From NCBI GenBank assembly GCA_946530505.1, contig CAMNAD010000008.1, positions 1 to 19,259 on the forward strand: a stretch of DNA of 19,259 nucleotides, given 5' to 3'. Both the position numbers and the translations under genes were made by a program. This DNA comes from an uncultured Bacteroidales bacterium (GTDB lineage: Bacteria; Bacteroidota; Bacteroidia; Bacteroidales; UBA932). The notes under the pieces are model-generated. The model was not told where the DNA came from. It made no database searches and was given only the letters and a program-made list of their open reading frames with translations. Positions 1-7,111 of this stretch are shown here, in pieces. Position 1 is the stretch's first letter. The number at the start of each line of letters is the position of its first letter.

Positions 1-68
1 ATGGCCGAGCGGTTAGGCACAGGTCTGCAAAACCTGGTACAGCGGTTCGATTCCGCTTCGCACCTCCA
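1..68 (+). tRNA. tRNA-Cys (GCA), 5' end cut off by the window
   Basis: The first bases are the 3' part of a tRNA. The anticodon arm pairs CAGGT with ACCTG around the loop CTGCAAA, which gives anticodon GCA (cysteine). The T arm pairs AGCGG with CCGCT around TTCGATT. The 3' acceptor strand TCGCACC is followed by T at the discriminator position and an encoded CCA at 66-68. U73 is a known identity element for cysteinyl-tRNA synthetase, which supports the assignment. The D arm is present from base 2. The first visible base corresponds to tRNA position 7, so six acceptor bases lie outside the window. Confidence 0.93.
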
Positions 69-73
69 ACATG

Positions 74-106
74 AGGCCGGCACAATTAGCCGGCCTTTAT
101 TTATTT
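74..106 (+). terminator. Intrinsic terminator after tRNA-Cys
   Basis: A perfect 8-bp GC-rich stem, AGGCCGGC (74-81) with GCCGGCCT (89-96), encloses a 7-base loop and is followed by the T-rich run TTATTTATTT. It starts five bases after the tRNA CCA. It also lies directly ahead of the thioesterase start at 114, with no promoter between, so partial read-through may feed that gene. Confidence 0.8.
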
Positions 107-113
107 AAAAGGT

Positions 114-506
114 ATGCTCGAAATCGGTATAACAGGAAGACAGGAAGAAACAGTAACAGAGGAACTGCTAGCAAAGAATATCGGCAGCGGCAGAGTCAAG
201 GTGTTTGCTACCGCCATGATGATAGCGCTTATGGAGAAGACTGCCGTCATTTCTGTGGAGCCTTATCTTGAAGAGGGACAAAATACAGTCGGTACAGGAA
301 TCAATGTGTCACATTGTTCAGCTACTCCGGCAGGGTTGAAGGTATGGGCCGAAACGGAACTTGTTGAAATAGATTGTAGAAGACTTGTTTTCAAGGTCGC
401 AGCGTACGATGAATGCGGATTGATTGGAGAAGGTACGCACGAGCGTTTCATCATAGACATGGACAGATTCCAGTCAAAGGCAGAATCAAAAAACCAAGCG
501 ATGTAA
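114..506 (+). CDS. FlK-like hotdog-fold acyl-CoA thioesterase
   Basis: This 130-residue protein resembles the FlK (fluoroacetyl-CoA thioesterase) branch of the hotdog family. Residues 31-34 and 36-44 (FATA, IALMEKTAV) correspond to the FlK catalytic helix with Thr33 and Glu41. GTGINVSHCSATPAG (60-74) carries the His67 equivalent, and GTHER (107-111) is the conserved late strand. The Thr-Glu-His catalytic set is therefore all present. It probably hydrolyses a small acyl-CoA in the cytosol. Nothing here points to fluoroacetate, and most homologues in gut and environmental bacteria have no known substrate. The ATG at 114 follows AAAAGG, a weak ribosome-binding match. The gene begins eight bases after the tRNA terminator and has no visible promoter of its own. 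Family is likely, substrate unknown. Confidence 0.85.
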   Translation: MLEIGITGRQEETVTEELLAKNIGSGRVKVFATAMMIALMEKTAVISVEPYLEEGQNTVGTGINVSHCSATPAGLKVWAETELVEIDCRRLVFKVAAYDECGLIGEGTHERFIIDMDRFQSKAESKNQAM

Positions 507-543
507 TCATTTTTAAAATTTTTGAAAAATTTTTTAAAAAATA

Positions 544-574
544 TTTGCAATTAAAAAATATTGTTGTACCTTTG
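544..574 (+). promoter_or_regulatory. Bacteroidota-type promoter, TTTG-N19-TACCTTTG
   Basis: TTTG at 544-547 and TACCTTTG at 567-574 are separated by 19 bases, an exact match to the Bacteroidota -33/-7 consensus. The stretch just upstream (511-543) is almost pure A and T runs, which could act as an UP-like element. Transcription would start near 580. The first product is the short leader described next, with the seven-gene run beyond it. Confidence 0.75.
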
Positions 575-579
575 TAGTC

Positions 580-692
580 GGGTTGAGTAAGTGGTCGTTC
601 TGATCCTTCAGCCTATTGGTTATTAGTTTTAGTGTTATTAATTATGTGGTTAGATGAGTTGTTGCCCGTGAGGGTCACAGCTCATTTTTTTT
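580..692 (+). ncRNA. Candidate small RNA or attenuated leader ahead of the DUF3467-valS run
   Basis: A consensus promoter ends at 574 and a strong intrinsic terminator ends at 692, so a discrete RNA of roughly 110 bases is predicted. The 5' part can form a small hairpin, with AAG-GGTC pairing GATC-CTT around 589-608. The 3' part is the terminator stem. I do not recognise it as 6S RNA, tmRNA or a named riboswitch. Two readings are open: an independent small RNA, or the 5' leader of the downstream operon with termination serving as a control point. Bases 591-626 contain an 11-codon frame starting GTG whose first six codons are all Val, Leu or Ile. That would fit amino-acid attenuation of an operon containing valS, but such a short frame can arise by chance. 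Confidence 0.35.
654..692 (+). terminator. Intrinsic terminator / possible attenuator before DUF3467
   Basis: ATGAGTTGTTGCCC (654-667) pairs with GGGTCACAGCTCAT (672-685) around the loop GTGA, with two G-U wobbles and one mismatch, and runs into eight T residues (685-692). It lies 33 bases before the DUF3467 start and no complete gene ends just upstream, so it ends either the short RNA begun at about 580 or the operon leader. Confidence 0.75.
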
Positions 693-725
693 ATGTATCT
701 TCGCACCGTAAAACAATTGACAACT

Positions 726-1049
726 ATGGACGGTAACAAAGAAAACAAGATGAACCTCAATCTGGATCCCCAGATAGCCAGCGGTTCATACGCCAATCTC
801 GCAATCATCTCGCATTCGCGCAGTGAATTCGTTATAGATTTCGCCAGTACACTTCCGGGAATGCCAGGCCCTAAGATCAACAACAGGGTGGTCATGAGTC
901 CTGAGCATGCAAAGCGCCTGTTGAACGCCCTCGCAGAGAATGTTGGCAAATACGAGTCGCAGTTCGGAAAGATCATGCTCGAAGGTGCTGCGACCGGCAA
1001 TACCTTTAATCTCGCCGATATGATGCAGGGAGGGGGCGCCAAGTCGTAA
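726..1049 (+). CDS. DUF3467 family protein
   Basis: A 107-residue protein of the DUF3467 family, common in Bacteroidota and of unknown biochemical role. Recognisable features are GSYANLAIISHSRSEFVIDF (20-39) and the helix MSPEHAKRLLNALAENVGKYE (57-77, key residues His61, Lys63, Arg64, Leu65). There is no signal peptide or membrane segment, so it should be cytosolic. I chose the ATG at 726 over one at 693 because 693 lies at the base of the terminator hairpin's T-run and the extra residues do not resemble the family. A TATCTTCG box at 696-703, one mismatch from the -7 consensus, could give it a private promoter, but no -33 match is seen. Its TAA overlaps the kdsC start as TAATG, implying translational coupling at the head of the operon. 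Confidence 0.85.
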   Translation: MDGNKENKMNLNLDPQIASGSYANLAIISHSRSEFVIDFASTLPGMPGPKINNRVVMSPEHAKRLLNALAENVGKYESQFGKIMLEGAATGNTFNLADMMQGGGAKS

Positions 1050-1573
1050 TGAGCAGCTGGGAAAGAATCAAGGCCATCACATTTGACGTGGATGGCGTCC
1101 TTACCGATGGCAGCCTGCTTGCATACGACAGTCACGAAATGGTGCGGGTTTTCAACGCCAAAGACAGTTTCGCAATCAGAGTGGCCCTCATGCGGGGCTA
1201 TCATCTCGCCGTATTCACGGGAGGGGAGACCGAAGGGGTGCGCAACCGCTTTACGACCTGCGGAATGGCCCCGGAAGATATTTATATGCAGTGCAGGGGC
1301 AAAATAACGGCTCTGGATGATTTCTGCGCCCGTCACGGCCTGGACCGCTCCGAGGTTCTCTACATAGGCGACGACGTACCTGATGTGCCTGTGATAAAGG
1401 CCGCCGGGATAGGTGCAGTGCCCGCCGATGCTGCGCGCGATGCGGTCAAGGTGGCCGATTATCTCTGCGATCTCCCTGGCGGGAAGGGATGTCTGCGGGA
1501 ACTTATCGAGAAGGTCCTGCGCGCTCAGGGCAAGTGGTATTTCGAAGATGACGATTTCGTGAAGATTTTTTAG
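1049..1573 (+). CDS. kdsC: 3-deoxy-D-manno-octulosonate-8-phosphate phosphatase
   Basis: KdsC removes phosphate from Kdo-8-phosphate to give Kdo, the inner-core sugar of lipopolysaccharide, in the cytosol. The 174-residue length fits the family. HAD motifs appear in order: DVDGVLTDG with nucleophile Asp13 and acid/base Asp15; FTGG with Thr57 (motif II); Lys85 in CRGK (motif III); and GDDVPD with Asp108, Asp109 and Asp112 (motif IV). There is no cap domain, as expected for the tetrameric C0 group. In motif II the family usually has TGR; here it is TGG, so the Arg is replaced by Gly59. A related small HAD phosphatase acting on another sugar acid is a lesser possibility. The start overlaps the DUF3467 stop by one base, and maf begins two bases after the stop. 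Confidence 0.9.
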   Translation: MSSWERIKAITFDVDGVLTDGSLLAYDSHEMVRVFNAKDSFAIRVALMRGYHLAVFTGGETEGVRNRFTTCGMAPEDIYMQCRGKITALDDFCARHGLDRSEVLYIGDDVPDVPVIKAAGIGAVPADAARDAVKVADYLCDLPGGKGCLRELIEKVLRAQGKWYFEDDDFVKIF

Positions 1574-1575
1574 CG

Positions 1576-2172
1576 ATGGACCTGAAGGGAAAGAAAGTGA
1601 TTCTGGCAAGCAATTCTCCCCGAAGGCGCGAGTTGCTGTCTGGCCTGAACATTGATTTTGAGGTGGATACGCGCAACAACTTTGAGGAGAACTTCGGGGC
1701 CGGCGTGCCGCACTCGCAGGTCCCGGCGCTGATGTCGGAAGGCAAGTCGAAAGGCTTCCACCGGCCATTGGAACAGGACGAAATCCTCATTACATCCGAT
1801 ACCATGGTGCTGCTCGACGGGCTGATCATGGGCAAGCCCCACTCCAGAGAAGAGGCTGTGCAGATGCTCAAGACTCTTTCAGGACGCACTCACGAGGTGA
1901 TAACTGCGGTAACCGTCCGCGATAAGGATCATTGTGAAACGGTAAGCGATTCGACCCGGGTGCATTTCCGCGAACTACGCGAAGAAGAAATCGATTATTA
2001 CATAGACACTTTCCGCCCTTATGACAAAGCCGGAGCCTACGGCATCCAGGAATGGATAGGCTATGCGGCCATTACCGGAATTGACGGCTCATTTTATAAT
2101 GTAATGGGCTTCCCCGTACATAAAGTTTACGAGGAATTGATTAAATTTGCAGATTATGGAACTGAACGCTAA
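1576..2172 (+). CDS. maf: Maf nucleoside triphosphate pyrophosphatase (dTTP/UTP type)
   Basis: Maf proteins hydrolyse non-canonical or excess nucleoside triphosphates to monophosphates, cleaning the nucleotide pool, and some affect septum formation. Over 198 residues the family motifs are SNSPRRREL (12-20, the phosphate-binding start), SDTMV with catalytic Asp75 (74-78), SGRTHEV (102-108), KAGAYGIQEW (151-160) and the closing MGFPV (177-181). KAGAYGIQ is typical of the YhdE-like dTTP/UTP subgroup rather than the YceF m7GTP subgroup. The 3' end overlaps valS by 17 bases in a different frame, indicating coupled translation. Confidence 0.92.
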   Translation: MDLKGKKVILASNSPRRRELLSGLNIDFEVDTRNNFEENFGAGVPHSQVPALMSEGKSKGFHRPLEQDEILITSDTMVLLDGLIMGKPHSREEAVQMLKTLSGRTHEVITAVTVRDKDHCETVSDSTRVHFRELREEEIDYYIDTFRPYDKAGAYGIQEWIGYAAITGIDGSFYNVMGFPVHKVYEELIKFADYGTER

Positions 2173-4795
2173 ATACAATCCCTCCGAAGTGGAGGAAAAA
2201 TGGTATTCTTATTGGATCAACAACAGGTGCTTCCATTCGGAGCCTGATTCCCGTGAACCTTATACCATCGTAATCCCCCCGCCGAATGTGACGGGTATCC
2301 TTCATATGGGCCACGTGCTCAACAACACCCTTAACGACGTGCTCATCCGCAAGGCCCGCATGGATGGCAAGAATGCCTGCTGGGTGCCCGGAACGGACCA
2401 CGCATCCATCGCCACCGAAAGCAAGGTCGTGGCAAAGCTCAAGGGAATGGGTATTTCCAAAGAGGATATCACGCGTGAAGAGTTCCTCAAATACGCATGG
2501 GAGTGGAAGGAGGAGCACGGAGGAATCATCCTCAAGCAGCTTCGCAAGTTGGGTGCCTCCTGCGATTGGGACCGCACCAAGTTTACAATGGATCCCGAAC
2601 TCTCCAAGGCCGTGATCAACACCTTCGTGTATTTCTACAAGAAGGGTTTGATTTACAGGGGAGTCCGTATGGTCAACTGGGATCCGGAAGGCCTCACCGC
2701 AGTAAGCGACGAAGAGGTTATCCACCGCGATACCAAGAGCCATTTCTATCATCTCAAGTATTATATTTCCGACGGTGCCGGCAATCCTACCGACGACTAT
2801 CTTGTAATTGCCACTACACGTCCGGAGACCATCATGGCCGATGCAGCCATCTGCGTCAATCCAAAGGATGAAAGGCATTTCCGCCTGCATGGCAAGAAGG
2901 TGCTTATCCCTCTCATCAACAGGGAGATACCCGTAATCGAGGATGATTATGTGGAGATGGATTTCGGTACGGGCTGCCTCAAGGTTACTCCTGCTCATGA
3001 TGCCCACGACTATGAAATCGGCCTCAGGCACAATCTGCCCGTGATGGACATCATCGACGACCACGGCCGCCTGAATGAGAAGGCGCAGATCCTTGTTGGC
3101 CAGGATCGTTTCGAAGCCCGCAAGAACATAGTGAAGCTGCTGGAAGAATCCGGCAATCTTGTAAAAGTGGAGGAGTATACCTCTCCCGTGGGCTATTCCG
3201 AGCGCACCAACGCCGTCATCGAACCCAAACTCTCCGCGCAGTGGTTTCTCAAGATGGAAGACCTTGCTGCGAAGGCCCTGGAGTCTGTGGAGAGCGGCAA
3301 TGTCAAACTCATCCCCGACAAATACCGCAACACCTACCGCCACTGGATGGAAAACGTGCACGACTGGTGCATCTCCCGCCAGCTCTGGTGGGGCCAGCAG
3401 ATTCCCGCCTATTATCTGCCGGACGGCAAGATAGTGGTGGAAGCTACTCCGGAAGAAGCACTGAAGGCCGCCCAGGCCATCAATCCCGCATATACAGCCG
3501 CCGACCTGCGCCAGGACGAAGATGTCCTCGACACCTGGTTCAGCAGCTGGCTCTGGCCCATCAGCGTGTTCGACGCCGAACGCCCGGGGCATCCGGAGCA
3601 CAAGCCCAACAGGGATCTTTCCTATTATTATCCCACCAACGACCTCGTGACCGGCCCGGACATCCTCTTCTTCTGGGTGGCCCGCATGATCATGGCCGGA
3701 AACGAGTTCATGGGCGACGTGCCTTTCCACAATGTTTACCTTACCGGAATCGTGCGAGACAAACTTGGCCGCAAGATGAGCAAGACCCTCGGCAACAGCC
3801 CGGATCCCCTCGACCTGATCGCCAAGTACGGTGCAGACGCTGTGCGTATAGGCATGCTGCTCTGCTCGTCGGCAGGCAACGATATCTTCTACGATGAATC
3901 GCAGGTGGAGCAGGGCCGCAATTTCTGCGGCAAGATTTGGAACGCATGGAGGCTGATCAACGGCTGGAGCGTGGACACCAAGGCTGAACAGCCTGCATAT
4001 GCACTCGAGGCCGTCAAATGGTTCGACAATCTCCTCAGCCGCACCATTACGGAGGTGGAGGACCACTACGGCAAGTTCCGTATCTCCGACGCCCTGATGG
4101 CTATCTACAAGCTTTTCTGGGATGACTTTTGCAGCTGGTATCTCGAACTCGTGAAGCCTGCTTTCGGAGGTGCCATTGACGGCATAACCTACGAAGCCAC
4201 GGTAAGTTTCTTCGACAAACTCATCAAGCTTATACATCCTGTAATGCCTTTTATCACCGAGGAACTCTGGCAGGTGATGGACAAGCGCAATCCGGGAGAA
4301 ACCATTATGTATCAGCGCACGCCGGTGGCGGGGCCGTTCGATTCCACCTTCCTCGGCAAGTTCTCCCTTGTGCAGGACGCAATTGTGAATATACGCGCAA
4401 TCCGTGCTCAGAAAGGCATCCCCGCAAAGCAGATGCTGGATCTCTATGTCGGCGACGAGAGTCTTGCTGAACTCTATCCAGCGCTTTCCAAACTCGGCAA
4501 TGTGAACGTGAAGGCAGGTGCCGCAGAAGGAGCCGCCGCATCGTTCATAGTAGGAACCGTGCAGATGAGCGTGCCTCTTGCAGACTTTGTCAACGTGGAC
4601 GAAGAACGCAGCAAGCTCGAAGCCGACCTTGCATATCAGCAGAAATTCCTTGCGGGCGTGCGCAGCAAACTCTCCAACCAGGGATTCGTCGCACACGCTC
4701 CTGAAGCAGTAATTGCCGCAGAGCGAAAGAAGGAAGCAGATGCGCTGCAGCGTATCGAAGCGCTTGAGAATTCTTTGAAAGCCCTTGGACTATGA
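2156..4795 (+). CDS. valS: Valine--tRNA ligase (ValRS)
   Basis: Class I aminoacyl-tRNA synthetase that charges tRNA-Val with valine. The 879-residue protein carries the HIGH signature in PPNVTGILHMGH (42-53, HMGH 50-53), an inserted CP1 editing domain at about 190-340 that clears mischarged Thr-tRNA, the KMSKS loop as KMSKT (540-544) in GRKMSKTLGNSPDP, a helical anticodon-binding domain (about 610-760), and the C-terminal coiled coil that marks ValRS, rich in Glu, Lys and Leu (about 814-877). The Lys-to-final-Thr variant of KMSKS is tolerated. The ATG at 2156 was preferred to one at 2147 because MELNAKYNPSEVEEKWY matches the usual N-terminus. The stop overlaps the next gene by four bases (ATGA). 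TTA, CTA and TCA codons are nearly absent. Confidence 0.97.
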   Translation: MELNAKYNPSEVEEKWYSYWINNRCFHSEPDSREPYTIVIPPPNVTGILHMGHVLNNTLNDVLIRKARMDGKNACWVPGTDHASIATESKVVAKLKGMGISKEDITREEFLKYAWEWKEEHGGIILKQLRKLGASCDWDRTKFTMDPELSKAVINTFVYFYKKGLIYRGVRMVNWDPEGLTAVSDEEVIHRDTKSHFYHLKYYISDGAGNPTDDYLVIATTRPETIMADAAICVNPKDERHFRLHGKKVLIPLINREIPVIEDDYVEMDFGTGCLKVTPAHDAHDYEIGLRHNLPVMDIIDDHGRLNEKAQILVGQDRFEARKNIVKLLEESGNLVKVEEYTSPVGYSERTNAVIEPKLSAQWFLKMEDLAAKALESVESGNVKLIPDKYRNTYRHWMENVHDWCISRQLWWGQQIPAYYLPDGKIVVEATPEEALKAAQAINPAYTAADLRQDEDVLDTWFSSWLWPISVFDAERPGHPEHKPNRDLSYYYPTNDLVTGPDILFFWVARMIMAGNEFMGDVPFHNVYLTGIVRDKLGRKMSKTLGNSPDPLDLIAKYGADAVRIGMLLCSSAGNDIFYDESQVEQGRNFCGKIWNAWRLINGWSVDTKAEQPAYALEAVKWFDNLLSRTITEVEDHYGKFRISDALMAIYKLFWDDFCSWYLELVKPAFGGAIDGITYEATVSFFDKLIKLIHPVMPFITEELWQVMDKRNPGETIMYQRTPVAGPFDSTFLGKFSLVQDAIVNIRAIRAQKGIPAKQMLDLYVGDESLAELYPALSKLGNVNVKAGAAEGAAASFIVGTVQMSVPLADFVNVDEERSKLEADLAYQQKFLAGVRSKLSNQGFVAHAPEAVIAAERKKEADALQRIEALENSLKALGL

Positions 4796-5199
4796 TTCAT
4801 TACGAGACCACTTTCCCCGTGCGTTATTATGAGGCCGATCCCATGGGTATCGTGCATCATAGCAACTACATACGCTATTTCGAGTGCGCGCGTGACGAGA
4901 TGATCTCTTCGTGGGGTTATGGCATCGAGAAGTGCCAAGCCGACGGCATTGTCTTTCCGGTTGCTTCCATACAGGTGAAATACCACGCTTCCGCAAAGAT
5001 CGGAGATATGCTCAGGGTTACTGCCGAAATAGAGAGCCTGCCCCTTGCCAAACTGATTGTCAAGCAGGCTGTTTACAATCAGGATGGGGTGCTTTGCGCC
5101 GATGGTGTGGTGACGCTTGGCTTCCTGGACAGCAATACAGGGCGGATAATGGCATGCCCGGAGCACTTCCGTAAGTTGATGGAGAAATACGACAAATGA
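4792..5199 (+). CDS. YbgC/FadM-like acyl-CoA thioesterase (hotdog fold)
   Basis: A 135-residue single-domain hotdog protein of the 4-hydroxybenzoyl-CoA thioesterase group. The signature RYYEADPMGIVHHSNYIRYF (11-30) contains catalytic Asp16, the Gly-Ile-Val helix start and the aromatic Tyr29-Phe30 pair, followed by ECARDE. It should hydrolyse cytosolic acyl-CoA (or acyl-ACP), but the natural substrate cannot be told. YbgC homologues in proteobacteria sit with tol-pal; this one does not, being wedged between valS and an ABC-F gene with ATGA overlaps at both ends. It is the second hotdog thioesterase in the window but belongs to a different branch from the one at 114. Confidence 0.9.
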   Translation: MIHYETTFPVRYYEADPMGIVHHSNYIRYFECARDEMISSWGYGIEKCQADGIVFPVASIQVKYHASAKIGDMLRVTAEIESLPLAKLIVKQAVYNQDGVLCADGVVTLGFLDSNTGRIMACPEHFRKLMEKYDK

Positions 5200-7103
5200 T
5201 ATCCATCAACAATCTTACAGTAAGTTTTGGCAGCTGGGAACTGTTCTCCCGCATCAACTTCCATATCAGCGAGTCCGACAAGATCGGACTCGTTGGCAAA
5301 AATGGCGCAGGCAAGAGTACGCTGATGAAAATAATCTGCGGTGAAATGAGCCCGACCTCCGGCAGCGTCGACAAGCCGCAGCACGTTACAATCGGGTATC
5401 TGCCCCAGATTATGGAGCACCATAAGGGGAGAAGCGTTATAGAAGAGACTATGACCGCCTTTGACGAGAGTAATGAAGCGGAAAGTGAAGTAGAAAGAAT
5501 CACCAAAGAATTAGGGGAGAGAACAGATTATGAATCAGCGGAATATGGTCAGTTGATTGAATATTTGAATGAGCTGAATGACAGGCTTGCCGTATTCCAT
5601 TCCGAACCACCGAAGGTTCAAGCTGAACGCACTCTGTTGGGTCTTGGTTTCCTTTCATCAGAATTGGACAGGCCCACCGAAACTTTCAGCCAGGGCTGGA
5701 ATATGCGCATCGAGCTTGCAAAGATTCTGCTCAAGCAGCCGGACCTGCTTCTTCTTGATGAACCCACAAACCATCTGGATATCGAATCAATTGAATGGCT
5801 CGAATCGTATCTTAAGGAATATAAAGGTGCTGTGATGCTAGTCTCGCACGACAGGCGTTTCCTGGACAATGTCACCAAACGTACGGTTGAATTGATGCTT
5901 GGCAGCATATACGATTACAAGGTGCCGTATACACAGTATACCGAACTGCGTGCAGAGAGAATAGCCCAGCAGACAGCCGCCTACGAGAATCAGCAGCGTA
6001 TGATTGAGAAGACGGAAGATTTCATCCGTGCATTCAGGTACAAGCCAACCAAGTCGAATCAGGTGCAGAGTCGTATCAAGGCTCTGGAAAAGCTGGACAG
6101 GATTGAAATAGACGAGACGGACAACGCCACCCTTACGGTCAAGTTCCCTCCTGCACCGCGTTCAGGGGATATTGTATATAAATGTACGGGCCTTACTGTA
6201 GGATATCCGCAAAAAGTAGTATTCAAGAATGCGGAGATAGAAATAAAGAGGGGAGAGAAGGTGGCATTTGTGGGGCGCAATGGAGAAGGCAAGACTACAA
6301 TGATGCGCGTGATAGTAGGAGAGCTGGAGCCCATAAGTGGGGAGTCGCGCCTGGGACATAACGTAGATTTTGGCTATTTTGCACAGAATCAAGAAGATGT
6401 ACTCGACAAGAAGGAAACCGTATTCAGCACTCTGGACAGGATTGCAGTAGGGGAGATTCGCACAAAATTGCGTGATATCCTTGCTCAGTTCCTTTTCCGA
6501 GGCGAAGATATCGACAAACGCGTGTCCGTCCTGAGCGGAGGAGAGCGTGCCCGTCTGGGCATGGCCAAGCTGATGCTGCAGAGCCACAATCTGCTATCAC
6601 TCGACGAGCCTACCAACCATATGGACATAAAGTCCAAGGATATACTCAAGCAGGCACTCAAGGCCTATGATGGTACATTGATTATTGTTTCGCACGATCG
6701 TGACTTCCTGGACGGACTTGTCGACAAGTTATATGAGTTCAGGGACGGCCACGTGAGGGAGTTTCTTGGAGGCGTCGCAGATTTCCTTCATGTAAGGCAT
6801 CTGGAGTCGTTGCAGGAGTTGGAACGCAGCAACGATGTTTCCACCAAGGATACGGCTACGGCACCGGCCAAGGCCGACTATCAGGAAATGAAGGCTAAGA
6901 GCAAGGAGGAGAAGAAACGGAGGAGCCGGGTGGATTTCCTCGAGAAAGAGATAGAAAAACTGGAAGCCCGTATGAAGCAGATAGAGGGTGTGCTTTCGTC
7001 GCCCGGCGAGGGAGACGATGTCATGGAACTCACGCGGGAGTACCTTGAATGCAAGAGAGATCTTGATGCAAAAACGGACGAGTGGGGTGAATTGATAGAT
7101 TAG
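5196..7103 (+). CDS. ABC-F family ATPase (Uup/EttA-like ribosome-associated)
   Basis: A soluble protein of 635 residues with two ABC domains and no membrane segments, as in ABC-F factors that act on the ribosome rather than in transport. Domain 1 has Walker A GKNGAGKS (34-41), the variant signature FSQGW (164-168), Walker B ending in Asp188-Glu189 and His218. The charged PtIM linker spans about 236-315. Domain 2 has GRNGEGKT (360-367), LSGGE (446-450), Asp470-Glu471 and His500. A Lys/Glu-rich coiled coil (about 563-625) ends the protein, which resembles Uup more than EttA. Both catalytic glutamates are present, so both sites look active. Uup-type factors are linked to ribosome rescue and DNA-junction effects, while some ABC-Fs give antibiotic resistance; the sequence alone does not decide. 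It overlaps the preceding gene by ATGA. Confidence 0.93.
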   Translation: MISINNLTVSFGSWELFSRINFHISESDKIGLVGKNGAGKSTLMKIICGEMSPTSGSVDKPQHVTIGYLPQIMEHHKGRSVIEETMTAFDESNEAESEVERITKELGERTDYESAEYGQLIEYLNELNDRLAVFHSEPPKVQAERTLLGLGFLSSELDRPTETFSQGWNMRIELAKILLKQPDLLLLDEPTNHLDIESIEWLESYLKEYKGAVMLVSHDRRFLDNVTKRTVELMLGSIYDYKVPYTQYTELRAERIAQQTAAYENQQRMIEKTEDFIRAFRYKPTKSNQVQSRIKALEKLDRIEIDETDNATLTVKFPPAPRSGDIVYKCTGLTVGYPQKVVFKNAEIEIKRGEKVAFVGRNGEGKTTMMRVIVGELEPISGESRLGHNVDFGYFAQNQEDVLDKKETVFSTLDRIAVGEIRTKLRDILAQFLFRGEDIDKRVSVLSGGERARLGMAKLMLQSHNLLSLDEPTNHMDIKSKDILKQALKAYDGTLIIVSHDRDFLDGLVDKLYEFRDGHVREFLGGVADFLHVRHLESLQELERSNDVSTKDTATAPAKADYQEMKAKSKEEKKRRSRVDFLEKEIEKLEARMKQIEGVLSSPGEGDDVMELTREYLECKRDLDAKTDEWGELID

Positions 7104-7111
7104 GTAAAGGT

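Noticed and set aside
693..725. An upstream ATG for the DUF3467 gene
   Set aside because: It sits at the end of the terminator T-run and inside a possible -7 box; the added residues do not look like the family.
650..1768. A 372-codon minus-strand frame opposite DUF3467, kdsC and maf
   Set aside because: Crosses three well-supported genes, has no recognisable domain, and is explained by the same codon bias.
3241..3897. A 218-codon frame inside valS in another plus frame
   Set aside because: Arg/Pro/Gln-rich composition typical of an out-of-frame reading; no start context or motif.
2141..4696. An 851-codon open frame on the strand opposite valS
   Set aside because: It is aligned codon-for-codon with valS, so it stays open only because valS avoids TTA, CTA and TCA codons. 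Its translation has no family motifs, and valS is unambiguous.
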